Of a stretch of DNA of 64,000 nt, positions 1-7,794 are shown piece by piece. Numbering within the stretch: position 1 is the stretch's first letter; each line of letters starts with the position of its first letter. Location of the stretch: contig JAWKZQ010000003.1 in NCBI GenBank assembly GCA_041395865.1, forward strand, positions 124,001 to 188,000. The letters run 5' to 3'. The stretch is from IMCC2047 sp041395865. GTDB lineage: Bacteria > Pseudomonadota > Gammaproteobacteria > Pseudomonadales > IMCC2047. The notes below the pieces were generated by a model. It saw only the letters and a program-made list of their open reading frames with translations, ran no database searches and was not told the origin of the DNA. The translations under genes were made by a program, and so were the position numbers.

Positions 1-92
1 GGTTGTCAGTGGCTTTCTTATGCAACGAAAGTTGGTTGACCTGATGAACTTTTGGTTAAAGCGTAATTTGCTTAGGGAATGATCAAAAAAGA

Positions 93-2759
93 ATGGGCAA
101 GTCTTTAGTAATTGTCGAGTCGCCAGCAAAGGCCAAAACCATTAATAAATACCTGGGTAGCGATTACATCGTTAAATCCAGTGTGGGTCATATTCGTGAC
201 TTGCCCGTCAGTGGTTCAGCTAGCAAGAGCGACCCCAAACAGCGGGCGCAGGAGGCGGCAAAAACTCGAAAAATGTCGCCCGAACAGAAAGCCGAACATA
301 AAAAGAAAAAGGCCAAGGCCCAGTTAATCAGCCGGATGGGCATTGACCCGGAAAACGGTTGGACCGCTAATTATGAAATCCTGCCCGGCAAAGAGAAGGT
401 TGTTAGCGAACTGAAACGTTTGGCCAAGGATGCTGACGCCATTTACCTGGCGACGGATTTGGATAGGGAAGGGGAAGCCATTGCCTGGCACTTGCAGGAG
501 GTTATTGGCGGCGAAAAGTCCCGGTATAAAAGGGTTACTTTCAACGAAATTACCAAGAAGGCGATACAGGAGTCCTTTCAGGAACCGGGTGAGCTGGACC
601 TGAACCGTGTTAACGCCCAGCATGCCAGACGCTACCTGGATCGCGTGGTTGGATTTATGGTTTCTCCGTTGCTTTGGGCTAAGGTTGCCCGAGGCCTGTC
701 TGCCGGACGCGTGCAGTCCGTCGCTGTGCGCTTGATTGTCGAGCGTGAGCGCGAAATCCGTGCCTTCAACCCCGAAGAATATTGGGATGTGCATGCTGAT
801 TTGGCGACATCGGACGCCGGCAAGGTGCGTTTTGAAGTGGTCAAGCAGGCTGGTAACCCGTTCAAGCCAACCAGCGAAGCGCAAACAAATGCAGCGCTGG
901 CACAGCTAAAAAAGGCTGACTTCGAAGTTGTTAATCGCCAGGATCGGCCGACATCTTCCAAACCCGGCGCTCCCTTTATCACCTCGACCCTGCAGCAGGC
1001 GGCAAGTACTCGCCTGGGGTTTGGCGTGAAGAAAACGATGATGCTCGCCCAGCGCCTCTATGAAGCCGGGTACATTACTTACATGCGTACGGATTCGACG
1101 AATTTAAGCGCAGATGCGGTGGCCTCTTGCCGCGACTTTATTTTGTCTGAGTTTGGTAAAAAATACCTGCCGGATGCTCCTGTTTCCTACAGCTCCAAAG
1201 AAGGGGCGCAGGAGGCGCACGAAGCCATTCGTCCCTCGGACGTAAACCTAAAGTCCACCCAGTTGAAGGCAATGGAGCGGGATGCCGAGCGTCTATACGA
1301 GCTGATTTGGCGCCAGTTTGTGGCTTGTCAGATGCCCAGTGCGCAGTTCATCAGCTCTACGATTCAGGTTGATGCGAGCGATTTCGAGCTTAAGGCGAAG
1401 GGCCGTATTCTTAAGTTCGACGGGTATCTCAAAGTGATGCCTGGGCGTGACGACGATGTTGTCCTGCCCGATCTTCAGGTTAATGAAAAATTATCCTTGG
1501 TTGAACTGCTGCCAAAACAGCATTTCACCAAACCGCCTGCGCGCTACAGTGAAGCGTCGCTGGTCAAGGAATTGGAAAAGCGTGGCATTGGCCGCCCTTC
1601 AACCTATGCTTCCATCATTTCGACAATTCAGGACCGCGGCTACGTTTCGGTGCAGAACAAGCGGTTTTATGCCGGAAAAATCGGCGATATCGTCACTGAC
1701 CGTTTGAGTGAAAATTTTGCTGAATTGATGGACTACAGTTTTACCGCCTCAATGGAAAAATACCTGGATCAGGTGGCAAACGGGCAATTGAACTGGCAGC
1801 AGTTGCTGGACAGCTTCTACGGCGAATTCATCAAGCGCCTGGATGCTGCTAACGATGATGACTACGGTATGCGGGGCAATAACCCGACAGAAACCGATAT
1901 CAAGTGCCCGGCCTGCGGGCGTAATATGCAGATTCGTACCGGCAGTACCGGGGTGTTTCTTGGCTGTTCCGGTTATGCGTTGCCACCCAAGGAGCGCTGT
2001 AAGGAGACGTTGAACCTCACGCCTGGCGATGAGGCGGTCGACGCGGACGCGGACGATGAAGCCGAGTCCAGGCTGTTGCGTAATAAGCATCGCTGCGCCA
2101 AGTGCGGTACGGCGATGGATAGTTACCTGATCGACGCTCAACGTAAACTGCATGTGTGCGGTAATAACCCGGATTGTGACGGTTTTGAAATTGAGCAGGG
2201 CAGCTTTAAGATAAAAGGTTACGACGGTCCGGTGATCGAGTGCGACAAGTGCAGCTCGGAAATGCAGCTCAAATCGGGGCGTTTTGGCAAGTATTTCGGC
2301 TGTACCAACAGCGAATGTAAAAATACCCGCAAGCTGTTGCGTAATGGCGAAGCGGCGCCACCTAAAATGGATCCGGTGCCGATGCCTGAGCTGACCTGTG
2401 AAACTGTGGACGACACCTATGTCTTACGCGATGGCGCAGCGGGCATGTTTCTGGCCGCCAGTAAGTTCCCGCGTAATCGCGAGACCCGAGCGCCCCTGGT
2501 TGAGGAACTGATTCCTCATCGCGAAGAAATTGACCCGAAATACCACTATCTGTTGGACGCCCCGGTAGCGGATGCCGAGGGTAACAAGGCGATTGTTCGT
2601 TACAGCCGCAAGACGAAAGAGCAGTATGTGATGACCGAGGTGGATAAGAAGGCTACCGGTTGGCGTGCTTTTTATGACAATGGCAAGTGGGTCGAGGAGC
2701 AACCTAAAGCTAAGGCGAGCCCCAAGGCGAAGAGCAAAGCCAAGTCCAAGGCAGGCTAA
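93..2759 (+). CDS. topA: DNA topoisomerase I (type IA)
   Basis: Relaxes negatively supercoiled DNA through a transient 5'-phosphotyrosine link. The 888-aa product starts with the Toprim domain (SLVIVESPAKAKTI near residue 4; ATDLDREGEA near 120). The catalytic tyrosine lies in YMRTDSTNL at about residue 330, and the strand-passage domain ends in the GIGRPSTYA region. Three C-terminal four-cysteine zinc ribbons follow (starting near 606, 670 and 715), then a Lys/Ala-rich basic tail typical of gammaproteobacterial TopA. A Lys-rich insertion follows HIRDLPVSG near residues 33-75, as in Pseudomonas. Length fits the family (865-890). The ATG at 93 gives the canonical MGKSLVIVES start. Only the last 92 bases of the upstream region are in the window. 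Confidence 0.98.
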   Translation: MGKSLVIVESPAKAKTINKYLGSDYIVKSSVGHIRDLPVSGSASKSDPKQRAQEAAKTRKMSPEQKAEHKKKKAKAQLISRMGIDPENGWTANYEILPGKEKVVSELKRLAKDADAIYLATDLDREGEAIAWHLQEVIGGEKSRYKRVTFNEITKKAIQESFQEPGELDLNRVNAQHARRYLDRVVGFMVSPLLWAKVARGLSAGRVQSVAVRLIVEREREIRAFNPEEYWDVHADLATSDAGKVRFEVVKQAGNPFKPTSEAQTNAALAQLKKADFEVVNRQDRPTSSKPGAPFITSTLQQAASTRLGFGVKKTMMLAQRLYEAGYITYMRTDSTNLSADAVASCRDFILSEFGKKYLPDAPVSYSSKEGAQEAHEAIRPSDVNLKSTQLKAMERDAERLYELIWRQFVACQMPSAQFISSTIQVDASDFELKAKGRILKFDGYLKVMPGRDDDVVLPDLQVNEKLSLVELLPKQHFTKPPARYSEASLVKELEKRGIGRPSTYASIISTIQDRGYVSVQNKRFYAGKIGDIVTDRLSENFAELMDYSFTASMEKYLDQVANGQLNWQQLLDSFYGEFIKRLDAANDDDYGMRGNNPTETDIKCPACGRNMQIRTGSTGVFLGCSGYALPPKERCKETLNLTPGDEAVDADADDEAESRLLRNKHRCAKCGTAMDSYLIDAQRKLHVCGNNPDCDGFEIEQGSFKIKGYDGPVIECDKCSSEMQLKSGRFGKYFGCTNSECKNTRKLLRNGEAAPPKMDPVPMPELTCETVDDTYVLRDGAAGMFLAASKFPRNRETRAPLVEELIPHREEIDPKYHYLLDAPVADAEGNKAIVRYSRKTKEQYVMTEVDKKATGWRAFYDNGKWVEEQPKAKASPKAKSKAKSKAG

Positions 2760-2860
2760 ATTGCAGTAGGTTGGGCAGCAGGCGTTGATTTGTATTGTGA
2801 AGAAAGGGTGTTAGAATAGCGCGGCTTTTAAATCCACCCTTTCGAATCCGAGTCGCGTGT

Positions 2861-3109
2861 ATGTCCAGCCCCTATTATGAAATTGTAAAACTTGCCGATG
2901 GCGAAATTGCTCTGCAGCGCGTTGATGATGAGGGCGAGCCGCTGGTGCGCATCTCTTTTTCGGATGAGGCGAAATTTTTCCTTCAAGAACAGTACGTTGA
3001 TGTCGCAAAGGCGATGATCAATACCGGTATTCGTGTTGTCGGGCAGCTTCAGGACGGCGAGGAAATTGAGTCCGAAGACGGCGAGAGCGTATCCCGCACC
3101 GTTCACTAA
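2861..3109 (+). CDS. Conserved hypothetical small acidic protein
   Basis: Encodes 82 aa with no recognised catalytic motif. It is acidic and probably one small mixed alpha/beta domain: it opens SSPYYEIVKLADGEIALQR, has a middle VAKAMINTGIRVVGQL, and ends in an Asp/Glu-rich tail. No signal peptide or membrane segment is visible. It lies about 100 bp after topA on the same strand and converges on lexA with a 21-bp gap. A small protein of this type between topA and lexA is, as I recall, a standing feature of Pseudomonas-like genomes, which supports it being a real gene. Function unknown. The ATG at 2861 follows a plausible promoter/leader (TTAGAATAGC at 2811-2820) with no competing start. Confidence 0.8.
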   Translation: MSSPYYEIVKLADGEIALQRVDDEGEPLVRISFSDEAKFFLQEQYVDVAKAMINTGIRVVGQLQDGEEIESEDGESVSRTVH

Positions 3110-3125
3110 GCGTTTACAGAGACGC

Positions 3126-3155
3126 TGGCGTCACATCCGGTCCCGGATGACGCCA
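3126..3155. terminator. Hairpin at the convergent 3' ends of the small ORF and lexA
   Basis: The arms TGGCGTCA...CCGG and CCGG...TGACGCCA pair almost completely, with a two-base bulge and a two-base loop. The hairpin overlaps the lexA stop codon and sits just past the 2861-3109 gene. There is no U-tract on either strand, so it may be a weak bidirectional terminator or an mRNA 3' stabiliser rather than a classic intrinsic terminator. Confidence 0.4.
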
Positions 3156-3742
3156 ACGACCAGCCCCTCAATGGCAAAATCGCCGCTGTCAGCGGTCACG
3201 CGAATGGGCTCGTAAGCCTCATTTTCAGCAATCAGTAGAATTTCACGGTTCGTCTTCTGAAAGCGTTTTACCGTGACCTCATCGTCGATACGGGCGACGA
3301 TAATCTGGCCATTTTGGGCCTGTTGGGTATTTTTGACTGCCACCAGATCCTCATCGAAAATTCCGGCGTCAATCATGCTTTCGCCGTGCACGCGGAGTAG
3401 AAAATCGGCGCTGGGGGCGAACATGTGCGGGGGAACCTCCGCATAACGCTCAATATGCTGCTCCGCTAGAATAGGGGAGCCTGCCGCAACCCGCCCAACG
3501 ATGGGTAGCCCGTCTTGCGGCTCTTCCTCTTCGTTAAGCAGCCGGATGCCGCGCGACGTCCCGCTGACGATTTCAATCACGCCTTTACGTGCTAAGGCTT
3601 TAAGGTGGTCTTCAGCGGCATTGGCGGAACGAAACCCTAATTCTTTAGCGATATCTTTCCGGGTCGGAGGAAAGCCTGTTTCGCGAATGGCGTTGCGGAT
3701 ACAGTCCAGGACTTCCTGTTGGCGGGCGGTGAGCTTAATCAT
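3131..3742 (-). CDS. lexA: LexA repressor, SOS regulon
   Basis: Represses SOS genes and self-cleaves with RecA filaments. The 203-aa product has an N-terminal winged helix-turn-helix (MIKLTARQQEVLDCIR; PPTRKDIAKELGFRSANAAE) and an S24 peptidase domain. The scissile Ala87-Gly88 lies in GRVAAGSP, the nucleophile is Ser122 (GESMID) and the general base Lys159 (VTVKRF), each three residues later than in E. coli LexA. I chose the ATG at 3742 because it gives the canonical MIKLTARQQ start; an upstream in-frame ATG at 3895 would run through the operators. Two LexA boxes lie directly upstream, so it is autoregulated. No sulA or other SOS gene follows; the gene stands alone. Confidence 0.98.
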   Translation of the reverse strand: MIKLTARQQEVLDCIRNAIRETGFPPTRKDIAKELGFRSANAAEDHLKALARKGVIEIVSGTSRGIRLLNEEEEPQDGLPIVGRVAAGSPILAEQHIERYAEVPPHMFAPSADFLLRVHGESMIDAGIFDEDLVAVKNTQQAQNGQIIVARIDDEVTVKRFQKTNREILLIAENEAYEPIRVTADSGDFAIEGLVVGVIRDRM

Positions 3743-3750
3743 AGTGAGGC

Positions 3751-3783
3751 CTGTTTCTTTGTACAGTCTGTGATTATATACAG
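3751..3783 (-). promoter_or_regulatory. Two tandem LexA (SOS) boxes
   Basis: CTGTTTCTTTGTACAG (3751-3766) and CTGTGATTATATACAG (3768-3783) both match CTGT-N8-ACAG exactly and are separated by one base. They lie 9 bp upstream of the lexA start, the arrangement known for autoregulated lexA in E. coli. The gene on the other side starts at 3923, about 140 bp away. Confidence 0.95.
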
Positions 3784-3922
3784 CTATCGGGCGGGTTGCG
3801 ACGATAAAATCGCAGCGAAAGGGGGTTAAAAGTATTTTTTTTGTGGTGTTTGTATCTAAGCTTATGAGAGACGAACAAAAACTTTTCACCGCCAAAATAT
3901 TAAGTGGGCAGGAGTGTAATAA

Positions 3923-4579
3923 ATGGATGAAAGCAAATTACCGGAAGCCTGGCGTGTTTTACGAATCCAGTCAGAGTTGGTCGATGGCACCGAAAGTCTC
4001 ATCAAGGTAGGGCGTGCCGTCTCCATTTTCGGCAGTGCGCGTCTTGGCGAAGTTTCACCGTATTATGAAATGGCAACCGAGCTTGCGAACGAAATTGCCA
4101 AGGAGGGCATTACAGTGATTACCGGTGGCGGTCCGGGTATCATGGAAGCGGCCAATAAGGGGGCTTTTAAGGCCGATGCTGTCGGTAATGGTCAGTCAAT
4201 CGGGCTTAATATCAAGCTGCCCTTTGAGCAGATGGCGAACAGCTACCAGGATTTAACACTGGATTTCCGTTACTTCTTTGTTCGTAAATACATGTTTGTT
4301 AAGCATGCCATCGCGTTTGTGATTTTTCCTGGCGGTTTTGGCACCATGGACGAGCTCTTTGAAGCGCTGACTTTGGTGCAGACGGAAAAAATTATCAAAA
4401 TCCCTATCATCTTGATGGGCAAGGATTACTGGGCGGGACTGTTGAACTGGATAGAAGATACCCTGATGATACAGGGCTGTGTTGATCAGCGTGACAGGGA
4501 CCTGATTACCCTGGCGGATTCTGTGGAAGATGCCATGGACATCATTCGTTCCTACAGCGCCCAGACAATCAATAACTAA
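3923..4579 (+). CDS. LOG family (TIGR00730-type) nucleoside monophosphate phosphoribohydrolase
   Basis: A 218-aa Rossmann-fold protein. Family signatures are SIFGSARLG near residue 34, GGGPGIMEAANKGAF near 68, and PGGFGTMDELFEALT near 135, the PGGxGTxxE motif that defines LOG phosphoribohydrolases (often misnamed lysine decarboxylases). The closest described activity is release of the base from a nucleoside 5'-monophosphate, as for plant LOG and bacterial PpnN; the true substrate here cannot be told. No signal peptide. The ATG at 3923 follows GGCAGGAGTG, a good ribosome site. Likely one unit with the downstream L,D-transpeptidase (34-bp gap). Confidence 0.85.
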   Translation: MDESKLPEAWRVLRIQSELVDGTESLIKVGRAVSIFGSARLGEVSPYYEMATELANEIAKEGITVITGGGPGIMEAANKGAFKADAVGNGQSIGLNIKLPFEQMANSYQDLTLDFRYFFVRKYMFVKHAIAFVIFPGGFGTMDELFEALTLVQTEKIIKIPIILMGKDYWAGLLNWIEDTLMIQGCVDQRDRDLITLADSVEDAMDIIRSYSAQTINN

Positions 4580-4613
4580 ATATTTTTACAGTACCAACGT
4601 CGATTGAGGGCTT

Positions 4614-5102
4614 GTGAAACAGGATACACATATTGTCGTGCAGCTTGAGCAGCAGAAGCTGGCACTGCATAAGGCGGGTAAGCCGATTGCCGTTTACCGG
4701 GTTTCCACGGCGCTTAAAGGGCCGGGCGAGCTGTCTGGTAGCGAACAAACGCCCCGTGGGCAGCATGTGATCCGAGCCAAAATCGGGGCGGGATTACCCG
4801 AAAATGCTGTCTTGGTCGGGCGCCGTTTCACTGGTGAAGTCTATAACGAAAAGCTTGCCGAGCGCTTTCCCGGCCGAGACTGGATTCTGACCCGCATACT
4901 TTGGTTGAGTGGCTCTGAAGTGGGTTTCAACCGCCTCGGCGAGGTGGATACCATGAGGCGTTATATTTATATACATGGAACGCCGGAAAGCGAGCCGATA
5001 GGTGTGGCAAAGTCGCACGGCTGTATACGCATGCACAATGCTGATTTGATTGACCTGTTTGACCGCGTTGAAAGCGGTTGTCCTGTCCTCATCGAGGAAT
5101 AA
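4614..5102 (+). CDS. L,D-transpeptidase (YkuD domain), single-domain
   Basis: A 162-aa protein that is almost wholly a YkuD catalytic domain. The signature is present: His121 in IYIHGTPE, then Ser134-His135-Gly136-Cys137-x-Arg139 (SHGCIR), Cys137 being the acyl-enzyme nucleophile. Known family members form 3-3 peptidoglycan cross-links or attach proteins to the wall. There is no signal peptide, membrane anchor or LysM domain, which is odd for a periplasmic enzyme. The start is GTG at 4614; no upstream in-frame start adds a leader. It probably shares a transcript with the LOG gene. A weak hairpin follows at 5203-5221. Confidence 0.85.
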   Translation: MKQDTHIVVQLEQQKLALHKAGKPIAVYRVSTALKGPGELSGSEQTPRGQHVIRAKIGAGLPENAVLVGRRFTGEVYNEKLAERFPGRDWILTRILWLSGSEVGFNRLGEVDTMRRYIYIHGTPESEPIGVAKSHGCIRMHNADLIDLFDRVESGCPVLIEE

Positions 5103-5202
5103 AAACCTCGATTTGTATGAACCATTCCCCCTGTTACTGCTCGAAGGCACAGCATTTTTTTACGCAAAGCCGTAAAGTACTTGGTGAGACTCGCTGAATG
5201 AG

Positions 5203-5221
5203 AGCCCCACGGTAAGGGGCT
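5203..5221 (+). terminator. Short hairpin after the L,D-transpeptidase gene
   Basis: AGCCCC and GGGGCT pair around a seven-base loop, followed by GTTGTTATG, a poor U-tract. It is a possible weak terminator about 100 bp after the stop codon. From here to the IS end at 5428 I see no other feature. Confidence 0.3.
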
Positions 5222-5427
5222 GTTGTTATGAGAGCAACCGCATAAAGTTGTACTACGTGCTCAGTGGTGCCAGCGGTGGCGCTTTCAGGCCAGCTTCCTG
5301 TATGGGGGCAGGGTACCGGAAAAGTTTTTGAATCGACTGATGTGTGTTGTGACAGGGTACGCAGGTAAAGTTGTTATCGCCACGTGTCTTTGGACCCCGA
5401 AGTGTTCCCTCCTTTATCAAGAAACTC

Positions 5428-5472
5428 TGACCTGCTCCCCTATAGCCGGGCCACTCTGAACTTAGTAAAGTC
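5428..5472 (+). repeat. Left terminal inverted repeat of the IS3 remnant
   Basis: Starts TGACCTGCTCCCC and ends ACTTAGTAAAGTC. It aligns with the inverted right end with a few mismatches and a short gap, and is preceded by ACTC. Confidence 0.75.
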
Positions 5473-5491
5473 CGCCATATGGGAAACGGAC

Positions 5492-6426
5492 ATGAAGAAG
5501 ATTCGACGAGAGATTATTTTGAAAGGGCAAGGCGGTGTGCCAAGCATATATCAGACGCGACTACTGGCAAAGTTTGTGGCATGGATACCAGGATGTGCGA
5601 GCCTTAAACCAAGAAGAAAATGCGAAATAAGCGTCTGCTTGCCGAATCGATGCGATCGATGCGTGAAGGCTGCATTGAACAAAGTACTAACCTCACAGGA
5701 TAAGCGTGCGGCTGGTCACGATGGAAAAACACCTATTTCCCAGCGTCGTGCCTGTCGCTGTGGTTGTCGCGCTCAGTGCTCAGTTACCATTCAGAAACAG
5801 GAGCGACCTGGCATAAAGCACGCTTGGTCGAGCGCGAATGAACGTCGTCGCTTTGGTTACGACGCCTACATGCTCTGCTAGGCGTGAAGGCGTTGAGGTC
5901 AACCATAAACGGGTATATCGGTTATACAATGAAGCCGCATTAGCTGTGCGCAAACATAAACGCCGTAAAGGTATTGCTGTGGAACGCCAACCGCTCGAGT
6001 TACCAAGCGCGCCGATCAGTCTGGTCAATGGTTTTGTAATGGATGCACTGGCGAATGGACGACGACTGAAAACTGACAGTGGTGGATGATTTCACCAGAG
6101 TCGCTGGATATACCTGTGGCTCACAGTATCGAGAGCAGGTTGTTCGTACGTTGAGGCGATGCGGTTCGAGGTATCCAGCGGCCATCAGGACGAAGGGCCT
6201 GAGTTTAGGTAAGGCACTGGATCAGTGGGCATGAAAGAATGTGGGCTGACTAATACAAGCGGAACCGACACAGAATGCCTACATCAGCTTTAATGGCAAA
6301 TTCCGGGATGAATGCTTGGCATTGCAAGCCCTGATTATGAATGGCAGGCTACAACGGTCGACCTCACTCGGCCTTGGGTATATGACACCGGCTGAATTTG
6401 CAGCTTGTTATCGTGACCGAAATTGA
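5492..6426 (+). pseudogene. IS3-family transposase orfA/orfB remnants
   Basis: OrfA begins at the ATG at 5492 (MKK..., then GVPSIYQTR). In shifted frames it continues as LWHGYQDVRALNQEENAK and AALNKVLTSQDKRAA, matching the leucine-zipper end of IS3 OrfA. OrfB follows as ISQRRACR, then NERRRFGY, EGVEVNHKRVYRLYNEAA, VMDALANGRRLK and VDDFTR. After a gap come KALDQWA, then QNAYISFNGKFRDECL and GYMTPAEFAACYRDRN, ending at TGA 6424-6426. These are hallmark blocks of the DDE integrase, recalled from the family. Multiple frameshifts, stops and a missing stretch around the second Asp make it inactive. One block (5838-6089) still forms a short open frame. Confidence 0.85.
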
Positions 6427-6460
6427 CAGGAAAACCAATAAACCAACAATCAATGAACTG

Positions 6461-6501
6461 GATTTACTAAGTAAGTAGTGGCCTAAATCGGGGGCAAGTC
6501 A
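6461..6501 (-). repeat. Right terminal inverted repeat of the IS3 remnant
   Basis: Read on the minus strand it starts TGACTTGCCCCCG and includes GGCCACT and ACTTAGTAAAT, mirroring the left end. It is followed by ACTC. The next 249 bp up to nagZ (6502-6750) hold no gene I can recognise. Confidence 0.75.
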
Positions 6502-6750
6502 ACTCCTCTTAGCTTGCTGTTGCTGCATCTGTGGGGTGAGCCGCCGTCGACTTCATGTTGCCTGCCGTGGGTTGGCATTCGAACGCCAAGCTTAACGGTA
6601 TGTTCGCTACTTGATTCATCTATAGGGCTATTTTCGTAAGGTTCTGCGATGAAGTTTTTGTGGAAAATTCAGGGAAAATCGCGGGATTTATGGGTTGGTA
6701 ATAACGGACCTACTCTTTAGAATAAAGCTCAGTTAATCAGGAATACGAAT

Positions 6751-7760
6751 ATGCCCATTGGCCCCCTCATGCTTGATATCGAAGGACTGCACACAACGGC
6801 GCAGGACAGGGAATTACTGCTCATCCCCAGGTGGGTGGACTGATTTTGTTTGCACGTAATTATCAGTCACCGGAGCAACTTGCCGCGCTTATTGCGGAGG
6901 TGCGTAGCGTCAGGCCCGAGGTCATCATTGCTGTCGATCAGGAGGGTGGGCGTGTGCAACGGCTAAAGGACGGCTTTACCCGTCTTCCGGCAATGCGCTG
7001 TTTTGGCGAGCTTTATCAAAACGAACCTGATCAGGCGCTTAACCTGGCGCGTCAGACAGGCTGGCTGATGGCCGCAGAAGTACTGGCTGAAGGAATCGAC
7101 TTGAGTTTTGCGCCAGTGCTCGATATTGATTGTGCGATTAGTGAAGTCATCGGCGATCGCGCTTTTGCCGCGATTGCCGAGCAGGTTGTCGAGTTGAGCC
7201 GGGCCTTTATTGAGGGCATGCACGAAGCCGGCATGATTGCGACAGCCAAGCATTTCCCCGGCCACGGTAGCGTTCAGGCTGACTCGCATCTTGCGATTCC
7301 GGTGGATGAGCGGCCTTATGAGAATATCGAAGCACAGGATATGCTGCCGTTTCGCGAACTGGCGAAGGACATTGATGCGGTAATGCCTGCGCATGTGATT
7401 TATTCGCAGGTGGATAGGCAGCCGGCTGGTTTTTCTCGTCATTGGTTGCAACGTATCCTGCGTCAGAAACTGGGATTTGAGGGGGTTATTTTCAGTGACG
7501 ACCTCAGTATGGAAGGCGCCAGTGTGGCGGGTAGCTTCGCCGACCGTACCCTGGCGGCCCTGGCGGCGGGGTGCGATATGGTGCTGGTTTGCAACAATCG
7601 CCCGGCGGCGCTGGAAGTGCTGGATTACCTGAGCTGTACGCCCTTTGCGCCTTCCAGCCGTCTGGGGCGTTTAGCCGGACAGAGCGCCTTTGATCGGACC
7701 ACGCTTCGTGGTTCTGAGAAGTGGCAGCAGGCTGTCGCAGCGGTGTCTTCTCTCCTGTAA
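6751..7760 (+). pseudogene. nagZ: Beta-N-acetylhexosaminidase NagZ, frameshifted near the N-terminus
   Basis: NagZ removes N-acetylglucosamine from cytoplasmic anhydro-muropeptides in peptidoglycan recycling (GH3 family). The natural start at ATG 6751 gives MPIGPLMLDIEG and DRELL, but the frame stops at TGA 6838. The rest of the enzyme (GGLILFARNYQS onward) is in another frame from about 6820. Restoring one G in ACTGCTCATCCC would give RELLAHPQVGGL, and 1,010 nt is one base short of 337 codons. The remainder is complete, including KHFPGHGSVQADSH with the catalytic-loop histidine and the nucleophile Asp in FSDDLSMEGA. This is either a genuine single-base deletion or a sequencing error. Restart at GTG 6831 would give 309 aa lacking the first barrel strand. 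Confidence 0.85.
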
Positions 7761-7794
7761 AATCAATTAATTTTCAACGTCTTAAGGTGCATTT

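Larger units (their letters stand above)
5428..6501 (+). mobile_element. Decayed IS3-family insertion sequence (IS407-like)
   Basis: A 1,074-bp degenerate insertion sequence. Both ends are visible: the left end starts TGACCTGCTCCCC and the right end, read inward on the minus strand, starts TGACTTGCCCCCG. Both go on to share GGCCACT and then ACTTAGTAAA. ACTC flanks both sides (5424-5427 and 6502-6505), a plausible 4-bp target duplication, the size known for the IS407 group. Between the ends, orfA- and orfB-like coding remnants lie in the expected order but with several frame changes and stops. It is shorter than a typical intact element (about 1.2-1.3 kb), so there are internal deletions. It is an old insertion between the L,D-transpeptidase gene and nagZ. 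Confidence 0.82.

Noticed and set aside
2..82. Short open frame of 26 codons ending just before topA
   Set aside because: It could be the end of an upstream gene, but I recognise no family and it is too short to judge.
3131..3895. Longer LexA starting at 3895
   Set aside because: The extension crosses both LexA boxes and has no family match; the 3742 start gives the standard N-terminus.
5384..5881. A 165-codon ORF as an independent gene
   Set aside because: It spans the left IS end and parts of orfA and orfB in mixed frames; it is an artefact of the decayed transposase.
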